DNA from: Bacillota bacterium
Lineage (GTDB): Bacteria > Bacillota > Bacilli > Bacillales > Cytobacillaceae
Assembly (NCBI GenBank): GCA_030705745.1
Contig: JAUZPT010000100.1
Coordinates: 1 to 9,068 of the forward strand
Direction of reading: 5' to 3'
Length of the DNA: 9,068 nucleotides
Below the pieces are notes generated by a model that worked only from the letters and a program-made list of their open reading frames with translations, searched no databases and had not been told where the DNA came from. A program made the position numbers and the translations under genes. Shown piece after piece: positions 1 to 5,968 of the stretch (its first letter is position 1; each line of letters opens with the position of its first letter).

Positions 1-636
1 AGCAGCTGCCATTTTTTGCTCCATGTCTTCGATCAGTTTCGTGTCATTCCCTTTAAGTAAGGCGATCACATTTTTAATTATGGCATTATGCTTCTCTACC
101 GCGGACCCGCCGAGACACATCCCGATGCATAAATTAAGTGAGTAATTAAGACACGCCGAATTTTTATTCGCGGGACTGCTGCAAAGGATTTGATTGTATT
201 CTTGTATTGCGAGGATGGCTTTTTGGACCGTTTGTCTGCTCACAAAAGGACCAAAACATTGCTTGCCGTCGTTTTTAATCGGATTTTTCGTGATTTCGAT
301 CCGATGAAGTTCTTCATCCGTATGAATGACGATATAGACATAGGCATGCGGACTTTTCATTTTCTTATTAAATAATGGTTTGATTTCTTTAATCAATTGG
401 CATTCAAGCATAAATGCCTCAAACTCTGTATCGGTAAGGATATAGTCAAAATTCTTTAGATTGCAAACCATCTTTTTGATCTTTTGCGGATGGGCACTGG
501 ATTGTTGAAAGTACGATTGCACTCTTCGTTTTAAATTTTTTGCTTTTCCCACATAAATAATCCTGTCTTCAGAATCCTTCATTAAATAAACACCAGGGGT
601 GGAGGGAAGCGTTCTTACTTTTTCTTTTAAAAACAT
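1..636 (-). CDS. UvrC-like GIY-YIG excision endonuclease (partial, 3' end outside window)
   Basis: My own translation of the minus strand gives 212 uninterrupted codons from an ATG at 634-636, running off the left edge. An AGGAGGTG ribosome binding site (complement of about 643-649) sits just upstream and supports this start. The N-terminus has the GIY-YIG nuclease pattern of UvrC: G15-V-Y17, then Y28-V-G30-K-A-K, Arg37/38, and a probable metal-binding Glu73 in EFEAFMLE. Four cysteines with UvrC-like spacing follow (C-x9-C-x7-C-x3-C, about residues 152-174), matching the proposed iron-sulfur site of UvrC. The last visible residues resemble a UVR (UvrB-binding) segment. UvrC-type proteins make incisions beside DNA lesions in nucleotide excision repair. 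The sequence diverges clearly from canonical Bacillus UvrC (for example MKSPHAYVYIVI replaces the usual KDDKTYPFIKIT region), and the gene stands alone. I therefore infer a paralogue, possibly one of the shorter UvrC-like/Cho-like nucleases. The missing C-terminus would decide. Confidence 0.88.
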   Translation of the reverse strand, partial: MFLKEKVRTLPSTPGVYLMKDSEDRIIYVGKAKNLKRRVQSYFQQSSAHPQKIKKMVCNLKNFDYILTDTEFEAFMLECQLIKEIKPLFNKKMKSPHAYVYIVIHTDEELHRIEITKNPIKNDGKQCFGPFVSRQTVQKAILAIQEYNQILCSSPANKNSACLNYSLNLCIGMCLGGSAVEKHNAIIKNVIALLKGNDTKLIEDMEQKMAAA

Positions 637-765
637 AACGACACCTCCTGCATCCGTTTCTTTTATTCATCATAGTAAAAAAAGTAGTTCGACTGCAACG
701 GTTTAGTCAAGAAATTAAGGAAACTCTTCACGGCTGATGATGGCACTACTGTCATTTAACCGTAT

Positions 766-820
766 AGTAAAACATACTGATTGGCGAGCCGTTAGGCGAA
801 GACAGCGGTATAGTTTTACT
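766..820. repeat. Long imperfect inverted repeat (hairpin)
   Basis: The outer arms AGTAAAAC (766-773) and GTTTTACT (813-820) are perfectly complementary. Next inward, ATAC (774-777) can pair with GTAT (808-811), leaving one bulged A. The apex includes a small GCC-GTTA-GGC hairpin (788-797). No T-run follows, so it is not a typical terminator. It could be an operator-like element, a small mobile-repeat remnant or an RNA structure; the sequence does not say which. Confidence 0.5.
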
Positions 821-867
821 TAATGCGTTCATAATTTATGATAATAAATAATGATTTGCAAAAAAAT

Positions 868-903
868 AATCCACCCTTGAGTTAAAGGCTCAGGTGGATT
901 TTT
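868..903 (+). terminator. Orphan terminator-like hairpin upstream of the beta-lactamase-like gene
   Basis: AATCCACC (868-875) pairs with GGTGGATT (893-900), and TGAG (878-881) pairs with CTCA (889-892), with a T-run after the stem and an A-run before it. It could therefore work in either direction. No gene on either strand ends here: the leftward gene starts at 636 and the rightward gene starts at 1092. It is nearly the same sequence as the terminator at 2197-2235. It may be a duplicated terminator, the remnant of a lost gene, or an attenuator if a promoter lies further upstream (TATGAT at 837-842 is a weak candidate -10 box). Confidence 0.7.
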
Positions 904-1081
904 CTACTGTATGGCCGACCCTTTTTGTGGACTTTCGATATTTTTTAAAAATAACAATATTCTTAAAAAAATGATATATTAGAAGATAATAATAAATACT
1001 CTTTATTCGAGTTTATTGCAAAGACACAAACCAGTCACTTAAAAATTCAACTGTCACACTCGACTTACTTTTTCGATGAAT

Positions 1082-1085
1082 GGAG
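1082..1085 (+). promoter_or_regulatory. Ribosome binding site that decides the start at 1092
   Basis: GGAG lies six bases before the ATG at 1092. The upstream in-frame ATG at 1080 has no Shine-Dalgarno-like sequence in front of it, and GGAG would fall inside that longer reading frame. The 1092 start also gives a typical membrane-anchor N-terminus (MKK followed by hydrophobic residues). Confidence 0.6.
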
Positions 1086-1091
1086 CATGAA

Positions 1092-2156
1092 ATGAAAAAA
1101 GTCAATTGGATTATTTGGATGATAATATTGCTGATCGTACCAGGTTGGTATTTGAAAGGCTATTTAAATAAGAAAACGGAGACAATTGCTTCATTCGTGA
1201 ACAGCGAGGCAGGAAAATCAAATTTTAACGGTACCATCCTTGTAGCAAGAGGAACCAAAATTCTCTATCAAAAAGGGTTTGGTTATGCAGATAAAGAAAA
1301 AGGAATCAAAAACACTATCGATACAGTGTTCCCGATAGCCTCGGAAACTAAATCGTTTACCGCCATCAGTATCCTCCAGCTGGAACAAGAAGGGAAATTG
1401 TCTGTTACCGAGTCGTTATCCGATTTTATTCCTGGATTTTCAGAAGGGGACAAAATTACATTACATCACTTATTGACACACAGTTCAGGAATCAAAGAAA
1501 TGCTCAATGTGGTGGATAACAGTAAGAAGGCAACGACACAAGCTGTGATTGATGCATTAAAAAAACAAAAGTTAGATTTTCAACCAGGCAGCAAATATCA
1601 TTATTCAAATTCCAACTATTTCATTTTGGGCTACATAATTGAAAAGGTAACTGGAATGCCTTATCACGAGTATGTTCGAGAGCATATTTTAAAACCAGCA
1701 GGAATGACGCATACCTCCTTTTTAACAGAACCAACAGAAACAATTGCAGCTGGATATAAAAATATGGGTAAACCATCTGAATACATTGATAATAGCTTGA
1801 ATTTTGCTTTAGGGGATATTGTCAGCACGGTCGGGGATATGTACAAATACAATTTAGCTATACAAGAAAACAAATTGTTATTAAAAAAACAGACAGACAA
1901 AATGCAGACAGGTTATATTCCGCTTTCACAAGACACGAGTACCAAGTACGCATATGGCTGGTACGTCACCGAAAAGCCGAATCTACTACAAAAAAAAATG
2001 GTCGAGCATCCTGGCAGCCTGCCTGGTTACACTGCGCAATTCCTTCGTTTTCCAGAAGATAATCTATCCATTATCATCATGGAAAATAATGAAAGCAATT
2101 TAAACCTCAATCAATTTTCGAAGCAAATTGCTCAGGTTTCTTATGGTTCTTTTTGA
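1092..2156 (+). CDS. Serine beta-lactamase/penicillin-binding-protein-like hydrolase, membrane-anchored
   Basis: The 354-residue protein starts at the ATG at 1092; an in-frame ATG at 1080 would add four residues. Residues 5-21 form one hydrophobic segment after MKK, with no lipobox or clear cleavage site, so I infer an extracytoplasmic domain held by an N-terminal anchor. The three active-site motifs of the class C beta-lactamase/DD-peptidase fold are present: SxxK at S84-E-T-K87 with the nucleophile Ser84, YxN at Y171-S-N173, and HxG at H306-P-G308. Family features HHLLTHSSGI (125-134) and YSNSNYFILGYIIEKVTG also fit. Family members include low-molecular-weight PBPs, esterases and D-aminopeptidases, and many are not real antibiotic-resistance enzymes. 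The substrate here cannot be deduced. The gene appears monocistronic: a hairpin terminator follows 41 bases after the stop, and no other gene shares its strand and spacing. Confidence 0.93.
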   Translation: MKKVNWIIWMIILLIVPGWYLKGYLNKKTETIASFVNSEAGKSNFNGTILVARGTKILYQKGFGYADKEKGIKNTIDTVFPIASETKSFTAISILQLEQEGKLSVTESLSDFIPGFSEGDKITLHHLLTHSSGIKEMLNVVDNSKKATTQAVIDALKKQKLDFQPGSKYHYSNSNYFILGYIIEKVTGMPYHEYVREHILKPAGMTHTSFLTEPTETIAAGYKNMGKPSEYIDNSLNFALGDIVSTVGDMYKYNLAIQENKLLLKKQTDKMQTGYIPLSQDTSTKYAYGWYVTEKPNLLQKKMVEHPGSLPGYTAQFLRFPEDNLSIIIMENNESNLNLNQFSKQIAQVSYGSF

Positions 2157-2196
2157 AAAAAATCACGGTAAATAAGAATAGTTAAGAACAAAAAAT

Positions 2197-2235
2197 AATC
2201 CACCCTTGAGCCAGTCACTCAGGTGGAATATTTTT
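2197..2235 (+). terminator. Terminator of the beta-lactamase-like gene
   Basis: TCCACC (2199-2204) pairs with GGTGGA (2222-2227), and TGAG (2207-2210) pairs with CTCA (2218-2221), with a short loop and ATATTTTTG after the stem. It lies 41 bases after the stop codon. The left arm and preceding A-run are identical to those of the hairpin at 868-903; only the loop and the bases after the stem differ. Confidence 0.85.
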
Positions 2236-2523
2236 GTTTTCGACGGGACTGTCTATGCCAGCTTGCAGATCGTTTCCTTTGAACTTCTACATCCACTTAT
2301 ATACTTTGTATTGCAAACCTGGCACTCATGAATGTTTAGCAATGGAAAACCAATTCCATTGCTTTTTCTATTGCTATTTTTGGTTGAAAACTATACTAAT
2401 AATGATGCTAAACTGGTTGCGAATTAAAGTTTTCTACTTCAAAACCGAACCCGTTAAAAAATTACACGGAACTCTTTATAAAGCGAATAAACTCAAATTG
2501 GTTTTCTGATTAAAAGAGGCATG

Positions 2524-2649
2524 GTTGACAAATTGCTTAAAGCGGTTGATAAATCATCAAAAGCGGTTGATAAATTAACCTAGTCGGTTGATAAATTACC
2601 GAAATTTGTTGATATAAGCTAAAGTGGTGTTGATTTTCTGGCAGAATGG
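2524..2649 (+). repeat. 21-bp periodic repeat array A (six units)
   Basis: Six units start at 2524, 2545, 2566, 2587, 2608 and 2629, exactly 21 bp apart. Each begins with GTTGA. The best-conserved core is GTTGATAAATTA, followed by about nine variable bases that often end in AAAGCG or similar. Units 1-4 match well (unit 1 has GTTGACAAATTG); units 5 and 6 are degenerate (GTTGATATAAGC, GTTGATTTTCTG). Read in one frame from the ATG at 2521, the array encodes VDKLxxx-type heptads but meets TAG in unit 3 and TAA in unit 5. The same repeat recurs at 4317-4400, on the other side of the DUF4145 gene. Confidence 0.88.
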
Positions 2650-2736
2650 TTTATTTTTACGAGTATTCTAGGTCTTATTCATTCGTGGTTATCCTTTATG
2701 GTAAAATAAGTCTATAACTTAACCGGGGGAACCTAA

Positions 2737-4275
2737 ATGGACAAACAATCCTATTTCTATCAATTTCTCGAACCTATTTCAAAAGAACTTGCCTTGGTCG
2801 CAAAGGAACTGGAATATAGTATTTTTACAAGCCCGCGAACGATGCTTACTCATGCGAGAGTGTTTGTTGAAAATATTTTGCAACAGGTAATAGAGGCAGA
2901 AGAGATCACCGAAGAACCGCGGACAAACTTAAAAGAACGCCTCGATTTGCTGAACGAAAAAGGTTATTTAATTCCTGAAATACGCGATGCTCTCCACCAA
3001 GTTAGGAGAATAGGTAATCTGGCTGCACACGATGCAAGGATGTTCCGCTATTCGGAGGCACTTTTGTCTTGGGAATCCTTGTACTGCATTGTTAGATGGT
3101 ATATTGAGGTGTACGGACCCATAGATGTGACAGTGCCGGATTATCAAGATCCGTCGCCGCAGGTTGAAAAAGTTTTTGATATGACTGAACTTGAAGTAAG
3201 GCTTAAAGGACTGGAAGAACTATTGAGGAATCCGGTACAAAAACCTGCAGAGGATTCTGCATATAAGGAAGTAGCGGCAACTGCCGAAAAAACAATAGAG
3301 ATACAGGAAACACCGGGATTCACTACGATTCGTACACTTACATATAAGAGTCGAACGCTGGAAGTCCCATATTTTCTTCGAGATGCCTTTCTTTTGCCTC
3401 AGCGGTTTGATAAGTCGGAAACATTCCTTATCAGACTTGGAGCCGAGCAGGAAGCACGAATCATGAGTGAGCTGCCGAACAACCTGGAGGGTCTTCATAA
3501 AAATGTGAAACGATACAGTGAAAAAAACGATGAACTCTTTTTTGAGGAGCTGCACACGTTTATCGAAGAAGAAAAAACCCGAAGAAATCTAACATTAAAA
3601 CGCCAAGGTGAGCTTTTCTTTTTTTATAAAGCTGACCACCTTGTGGTAACGGAAGAACTTTCAAAAATTCCGCTCAATTCGGATGAATTCACCGGAATTC
3701 CAAGTCTGTTAAGGCAGCTAAACGAAGATCAGATCGAAACGGTAGGGCAGCTTCCAAAGGAGCTTGTTATTCTAGCTAAATATGAAAATGTCGGGGTTGG
3801 GACAGTTGAAAAGCTGTTTGAGCAGCTTAAGGCTAAATTAAATGAACAGGCTGGCGGCAGTGAAGATGAAAATTTTACCGAGGATCATCCCAAGAGTTAT
3901 AAAAAGTGGGAATCGTTATATGTGAACGTGACGCTTGGGAAAGTTAAATCCGTGATTCGTGGAGAAAGTGTTCCTTCCATTTGGAAAGAGGCATTGAAAT
4001 GGATGGAGGATCATCGTTTGCCGTTGCATGAGCTAGTGGAAAAGGGCATTATCCTAGGTTCAACGGATGCAGGAAAACGTTATGCCATCGCACTGGAACC
4101 CATTCACCGAGATAACAAGCATTTTACACAAATGCATATCTATGAATCTCAAATAACTGGTGAAGTCTATTACCTTGAAACCAAGATTAATCCGAAATCT
4201 GGGCTTGAGACGCTTGAGAAAATCCTAAAGCGTTTGGGCGTTGAAGTGGATATACCACTTTTGAAGGGTGAATAA
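2737..4275 (+). CDS. DUF4145-type protein of unknown function
   Basis: This 512-residue protein starts at an ATG preceded by GGGGGA (about 2725-2730), a reasonable ribosome binding site. Residues about 10-125 look like a DUF4145 domain, an all-helical domain also found near the N-terminus of some type I restriction HsdR subunits; RRIGNLAAHDARMF (90-103) is its recognisable part. A charged, probably flexible linker follows (about 150-195). A middle region has no family I recognise. Residues about 323-368 (LLRQLNEDQIETV to VGVGTVEKLFEQL) resemble the helix-hairpin-helix-like fold of the RNA polymerase alpha C-terminal domain, which suggests, but does not show, nucleic-acid binding. There is no signal peptide or membrane segment, so it is probably cytoplasmic. 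No restriction or methylase genes lie next to it. It is flanked on both sides by 21-bp repeat arrays. Function unknown. Confidence 0.88.
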   Translation: MDKQSYFYQFLEPISKELALVAKELEYSIFTSPRTMLTHARVFVENILQQVIEAEEITEEPRTNLKERLDLLNEKGYLIPEIRDALHQVRRIGNLAAHDARMFRYSEALLSWESLYCIVRWYIEVYGPIDVTVPDYQDPSPQVEKVFDMTELEVRLKGLEELLRNPVQKPAEDSAYKEVAATAEKTIEIQETPGFTTIRTLTYKSRTLEVPYFLRDAFLLPQRFDKSETFLIRLGAEQEARIMSELPNNLEGLHKNVKRYSEKNDELFFEELHTFIEEEKTRRNLTLKRQGELFFFYKADHLVVTEELSKIPLNSDEFTGIPSLLRQLNEDQIETVGQLPKELVILAKYENVGVGTVEKLFEQLKAKLNEQAGGSEDENFTEDHPKSYKKWESLYVNVTLGKVKSVIRGESVPSIWKEALKWMEDHRLPLHELVEKGIILGSTDAGKRYAIALEPIHRDNKHFTQMHIYESQITGEVYYLETKINPKSGLETLEKILKRLGVEVDIPLLKGE

Positions 4276-4316
4276 GTTACAATGCAGCTTAATTAAATAG
4301 CTTTGTTTGATATGTG

Positions 4317-4400
4317 GTTGATAAATTACCAATATCGGTTGATAAATTGTCAAAAACGGTTGATAAATTAGACGAATTGGTTGATATAATCCAAAATAAA
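4317..4400 (+). repeat. 21-bp periodic repeat array B (four units)
   Basis: Units start at 4317, 4338, 4359 and 4380, exactly 21 bp apart. The first three carry GTTGATAAATTA or GTTGATAAATTG; the last is the degenerate GTTGATATAATC. Core, period and orientation are the same as in the array at 2524-2649, and in both the run of well-conserved units is followed by a GTTGATATAA variant. The array fills most of the gap between the DUF4145 gene (stop at 4275) and the hydrolase ribosome binding site (4409-4415). Confidence 0.88.
4360..4390 (+). promoter_or_regulatory. Candidate sigma-A-type promoter formed by the last two repeat units
   Basis: TTGATA (4360-4365, in unit 3) and TATAAT (4385-4390, in unit 4) match -35 and -10 consensus boxes (five of six and six of six). 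The spacer is 19 bp, longer than the preferred 17. A transcript would start near 4397, about 25 bases before the hydrolase start codon and just ahead of its ribosome binding site. Box similarity is the only evidence. Confidence 0.4.
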
Positions 4401-4421
4401 TAAAAATCAGGAGGTAACAAA

Positions 4422-5300
4422 ATGTACGAAGAAGGCTACGTAGATGTACCCGGAGGACAAGTCTGGTACGAATTTTATAATAAGAATGCTAGCGGCACGC
4501 CTGTAATCATTCTGCACGGAGGTCCTGGATCATCGTCCTATTCGCTCAAGGGTTTAAAAGAGCTTAGTGTAGACCGGCCTGTGATTATTTATGATCAGTT
4601 GGGTTGTGGAAAATCTTCTCGGCCGACAGATCCTTCTTTATGGAATATTGATCGGTTTGTTGAGGAGCTTGCTCAGGTGAGACAAGCATTAAAGCTGGAT
4701 GAAGTATGTATTCTCGGTCATTCATGGGGAACCACACTTGCTGCAGCTTATTGTCTTACCAAACCAAGTGGAGTGAAAAGTGTCATATTTTCCAGTCCAT
4801 GCCTGAGTGCTCCATTATGGGAACAAGACCAAAAAAGGAATATTGAAAAGCTGCCAATCGAAGTTCAAGAAACCATCAAACGCTGTGAAAAAAACGGCAC
4901 GACTGATTCACAAGAATTCAAAGAAGCGATCAAAGAGTTTAATAAAGAATTTGTATGCAGAATTGAACGTGATCCTGAGTGGGTAAAAGAGGGTGCTTCC
5001 TATCGAAATTCCGAGGTTTACGAAATCATGTGGGGACCTTCTGAATTTTCCGTGATGGGAAACCTTAAAACGTTTGATTGTACGTCTCAGTTGAAGGAAA
5101 TCGATTGTCCAACTCTATATACATGTGGCCGTTTTGATGAGGCAACTCCGGAATCAACAGAGTATTTTAGTAGCCTTACTCCTAATTCCCATTTTCATAT
5201 TTTTGAAGACAGCGCCCACATGCCATATTTGGAGGAGCCAGAGGAATATTTGAAAGTAATTGGCGAGTTTCTAAAAAGTGTCGATGAGAAAATCAGTTGA
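4422..5300 (+). CDS. Proline iminopeptidase-type alpha/beta hydrolase (peptidase family S33)
   Basis: The 292-residue protein starts at an ATG preceded by AGGAGGT (4409-4415) at good spacing. HGGPG (32-36) is the oxyanion-hole motif typical of proline iminopeptidases. It is followed by YDQLGCGKS (57-65) and the nucleophile elbow GHSWG (99-103) with Ser101. Asp239 in GRFDEATP and His266 in DSAHMPY complete the catalytic triad. The length fits the family. Such cytoplasmic enzymes release N-terminal proline or other residues from small peptides, and close relatives act as amino-acid amidases, so the exact substrate is uncertain. No signal peptide is present. The gene probably has its own promoter at the end of the preceding repeat array and ends with a hairpin terminator, which suggests a single-gene unit. 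It may also receive read-through from the gene at 2737, since no terminator lies between them. Confidence 0.93.
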   Translation: MYEEGYVDVPGGQVWYEFYNKNASGTPVIILHGGPGSSSYSLKGLKELSVDRPVIIYDQLGCGKSSRPTDPSLWNIDRFVEELAQVRQALKLDEVCILGHSWGTTLAAAYCLTKPSGVKSVIFSSPCLSAPLWEQDQKRNIEKLPIEVQETIKRCEKNGTTDSQEFKEAIKEFNKEFVCRIERDPEWVKEGASYRNSEVYEIMWGPSEFSVMGNLKTFDCTSQLKEIDCPTLYTCGRFDEATPESTEYFSSLTPNSHFHIFEDSAHMPYLEEPEEYLKVIGEFLKSVDEKIS

Positions 5301-5335
5301 GTTTTTAATTAAAGAGTAACTTCTATACCATAAAA

Positions 5336-5383
5336 AAAACCTCCTCAAAATATTTTTAAAGGGTTCCGTTTTGAGGTGCTTTT
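5336..5383 (+). terminator. Terminator of the S33 hydrolase gene
   Basis: CCTCAAAA (5343-5350) pairs with TTTTGAGG (5369-5376). AAAA (5336-5339) can extend the stem with TTTT (5380-5383) past an imperfect segment. The stem lies about 40 bases after the stop codon. The T-run is short, so efficiency may be modest. Confidence 0.7.
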
Positions 5384-5428
5384 AAAAAAAACTGCTTAAA
5401 TGTCAGATAAAATGACAATATTAAAGCG

Positions 5429-5458
5429 AAAAACTCGTCAGCTTTTGATGAGTTTTTT
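5429..5458 (+). terminator. Second hairpin terminator downstream of the S33 hydrolase gene
   Basis: AAAAACTCGTCA (5429-5440) pairs with TGATGAGTTTTT (5446-5457), with one mismatch-like position inside and a five-base loop; a T-rich stretch follows. It is the stronger of the two terminators. The A-run before it would let it also stop leftward transcription coming from the aspartase gene. Confidence 0.75.
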
Positions 5459-5595
5459 ATTTTAATGGCTTAGTTAAAGAATAATGTTGATTTCCTTGAA
5501 TGATTTTTTGGCAGCAAAACATATGAGTCCTAAATTGATTTTTGGGGGTTATGATGGACAAAACAAGGCTGGTCCACGCGAAAAATATGTTCTCG

Positions 5596-5740
5596 ATGAA
5601 CACGTAATCGTGTGCTCTCTTGCGGAGATTCGGTTTTCATCCATCAAATGAACACGTAATCCTGTGCTCTCTCGGAGAGATTCGGTCTTCATTGACCTGA
5701 TGAAGACGTAATCGCGTGCTCTCTCGCAGAGATCTGAGGA
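5596..5740. repeat. Three tandem 52-bp repeats with internal hairpins
   Basis: Copies begin at 5596, 5648 and 5700, exactly 52 bp apart. Each starts with ATGAA(C/G)ACGTAATC, followed by a GTGCTCTCT segment and a GAGAT segment. Copies 1 and 2 also share ATTCGGT(T/C)TTCAT, whose TTCAT is the inverse of the opening ATGAA. Copy 3 diverges after GAGAT, so its end is approximate. Inside each copy are potential small hairpins: ACACG-TAAT-CGTGT in copy 1, and CTCTC with GAGAG-like arms in all three. No coding function is evident. Confidence 0.82.
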
Positions 5741-5852
5741 AGTATTTCACCCTTTAAAATTACCTTATGTATACGAATGTGGAAATACAATAAAAACCCT
5801 CTTAAAACTTGATGTGTCAACAAAAAAACACACGAGCATATGTGAAATGCCA

Positions 5853-5968
5853 TGTGTTTTACAGTGTGTTTTACAGTGTGTTTTACAGTGTGTTTTACAG
5901 TGTGTTTTACAGTGTGTTTTACAGTGTGTTTTACAGTGTGTTTTACAGTGTGCTTTACAGTGTGATTT
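5853..5968. repeat. 12-bp minisatellite (nine copies plus a partial)
   Basis: The unit TGTGTTTTACAG occurs eight times perfectly (5853-5948), then once with one change (5949-5960, TGTGCTTTACAG), then as a partial copy TGTGATTT (5961-5968). The unit length is a multiple of three, so every frame reads through it. The plus strand gives a VLQC repeat and the minus strand gives a KTHC repeat. The minus frame (5765-5980, GTG start, 71 residues) and plus frame (5814-6083) both lack a good ribosome binding site, so neither is called as a gene. Copy number is likely to vary between strains. Confidence 0.93.

Larger units (their letters stand above)
637..1091. other. Divergent intergenic region between UvrC-like gene and beta-lactamase-like gene
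   Basis: No convincing coding sequence was found here. The stretch holds the ribosome binding site and presumably the promoter of the leftward UvrC-like gene near its left end. It then holds a long imperfect inverted repeat (766-820), a terminator-like hairpin (868-903) with no gene in front of it, and a very AT-rich tract (about 940-1000) that probably includes the promoter of the rightward gene. Candidate -10 boxes such as GATAAT at 985-990 can be seen, but no good -35 partner, so no promoter is called. Confidence 0.6.
2157..2736. other. Gene-poor region with terminator and 21-bp repeat array
   Basis: After the terminator at 2197-2235, about 280 bases (2240-2520) show no convincing gene. 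The only open frame there (2234-2509) begins with TTG, lacks a ribosome binding site, and has a composition unlike a protein. The right part holds the 21-bp periodic repeats (2524-2649). A TAAAAT sequence at 2702-2707 could be a -10 box for the gene at 2737, without a clear -35 partner. Confidence 0.6.
4314..4403 (+). other. Possible 29-codon open frame spanning repeat array B
   Basis: A GTG at 4314 opens a frame through all four repeat units to TAA at 4401-4403, giving MVDKLPISVDKLSKTVDKL and ten more residues (DELVDIIQNK). Val and Leu fall at heptad positions a and d, as in a coiled coil. No Shine-Dalgarno sequence is visible before the GTG. The frame closes 18 bases before the hydrolase start, where a leader peptide could sit. 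This is more likely a by-product of the 21-bp repeat than a true gene, so it is not called a CDS. Confidence 0.2.

Noticed and set aside
2234..2509. 91-codon open frame between the beta-lactamase-like gene and the first repeat array
   Set aside because: It starts with TTG inside a terminator, has no ribosome binding site, and its residue composition (many Cys, Phe, Tyr, no domain) looks like translated non-coding AT-rich DNA.
2524..2649. CRISPR array or plasmid origin iterons
   Set aside because: The 12-bp core with nine-base gaps is too short for CRISPR. No replication initiator gene was recognised nearby and the surroundings look chromosomal, so an origin is not claimed.
5551..5607. Short frame starting MMDKTRLVHAK after a GGGGG sequence
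   Set aside because: Only 18 codons, ending inside the first 52-bp repeat, with no recognisable product; the upstream G-run alone is not enough.
5596..5740. CRISPR array
   Set aside because: The gaps between the conserved parts are only a few bases, too short for spacers, the copies diverge internally, and no cas gene is near.
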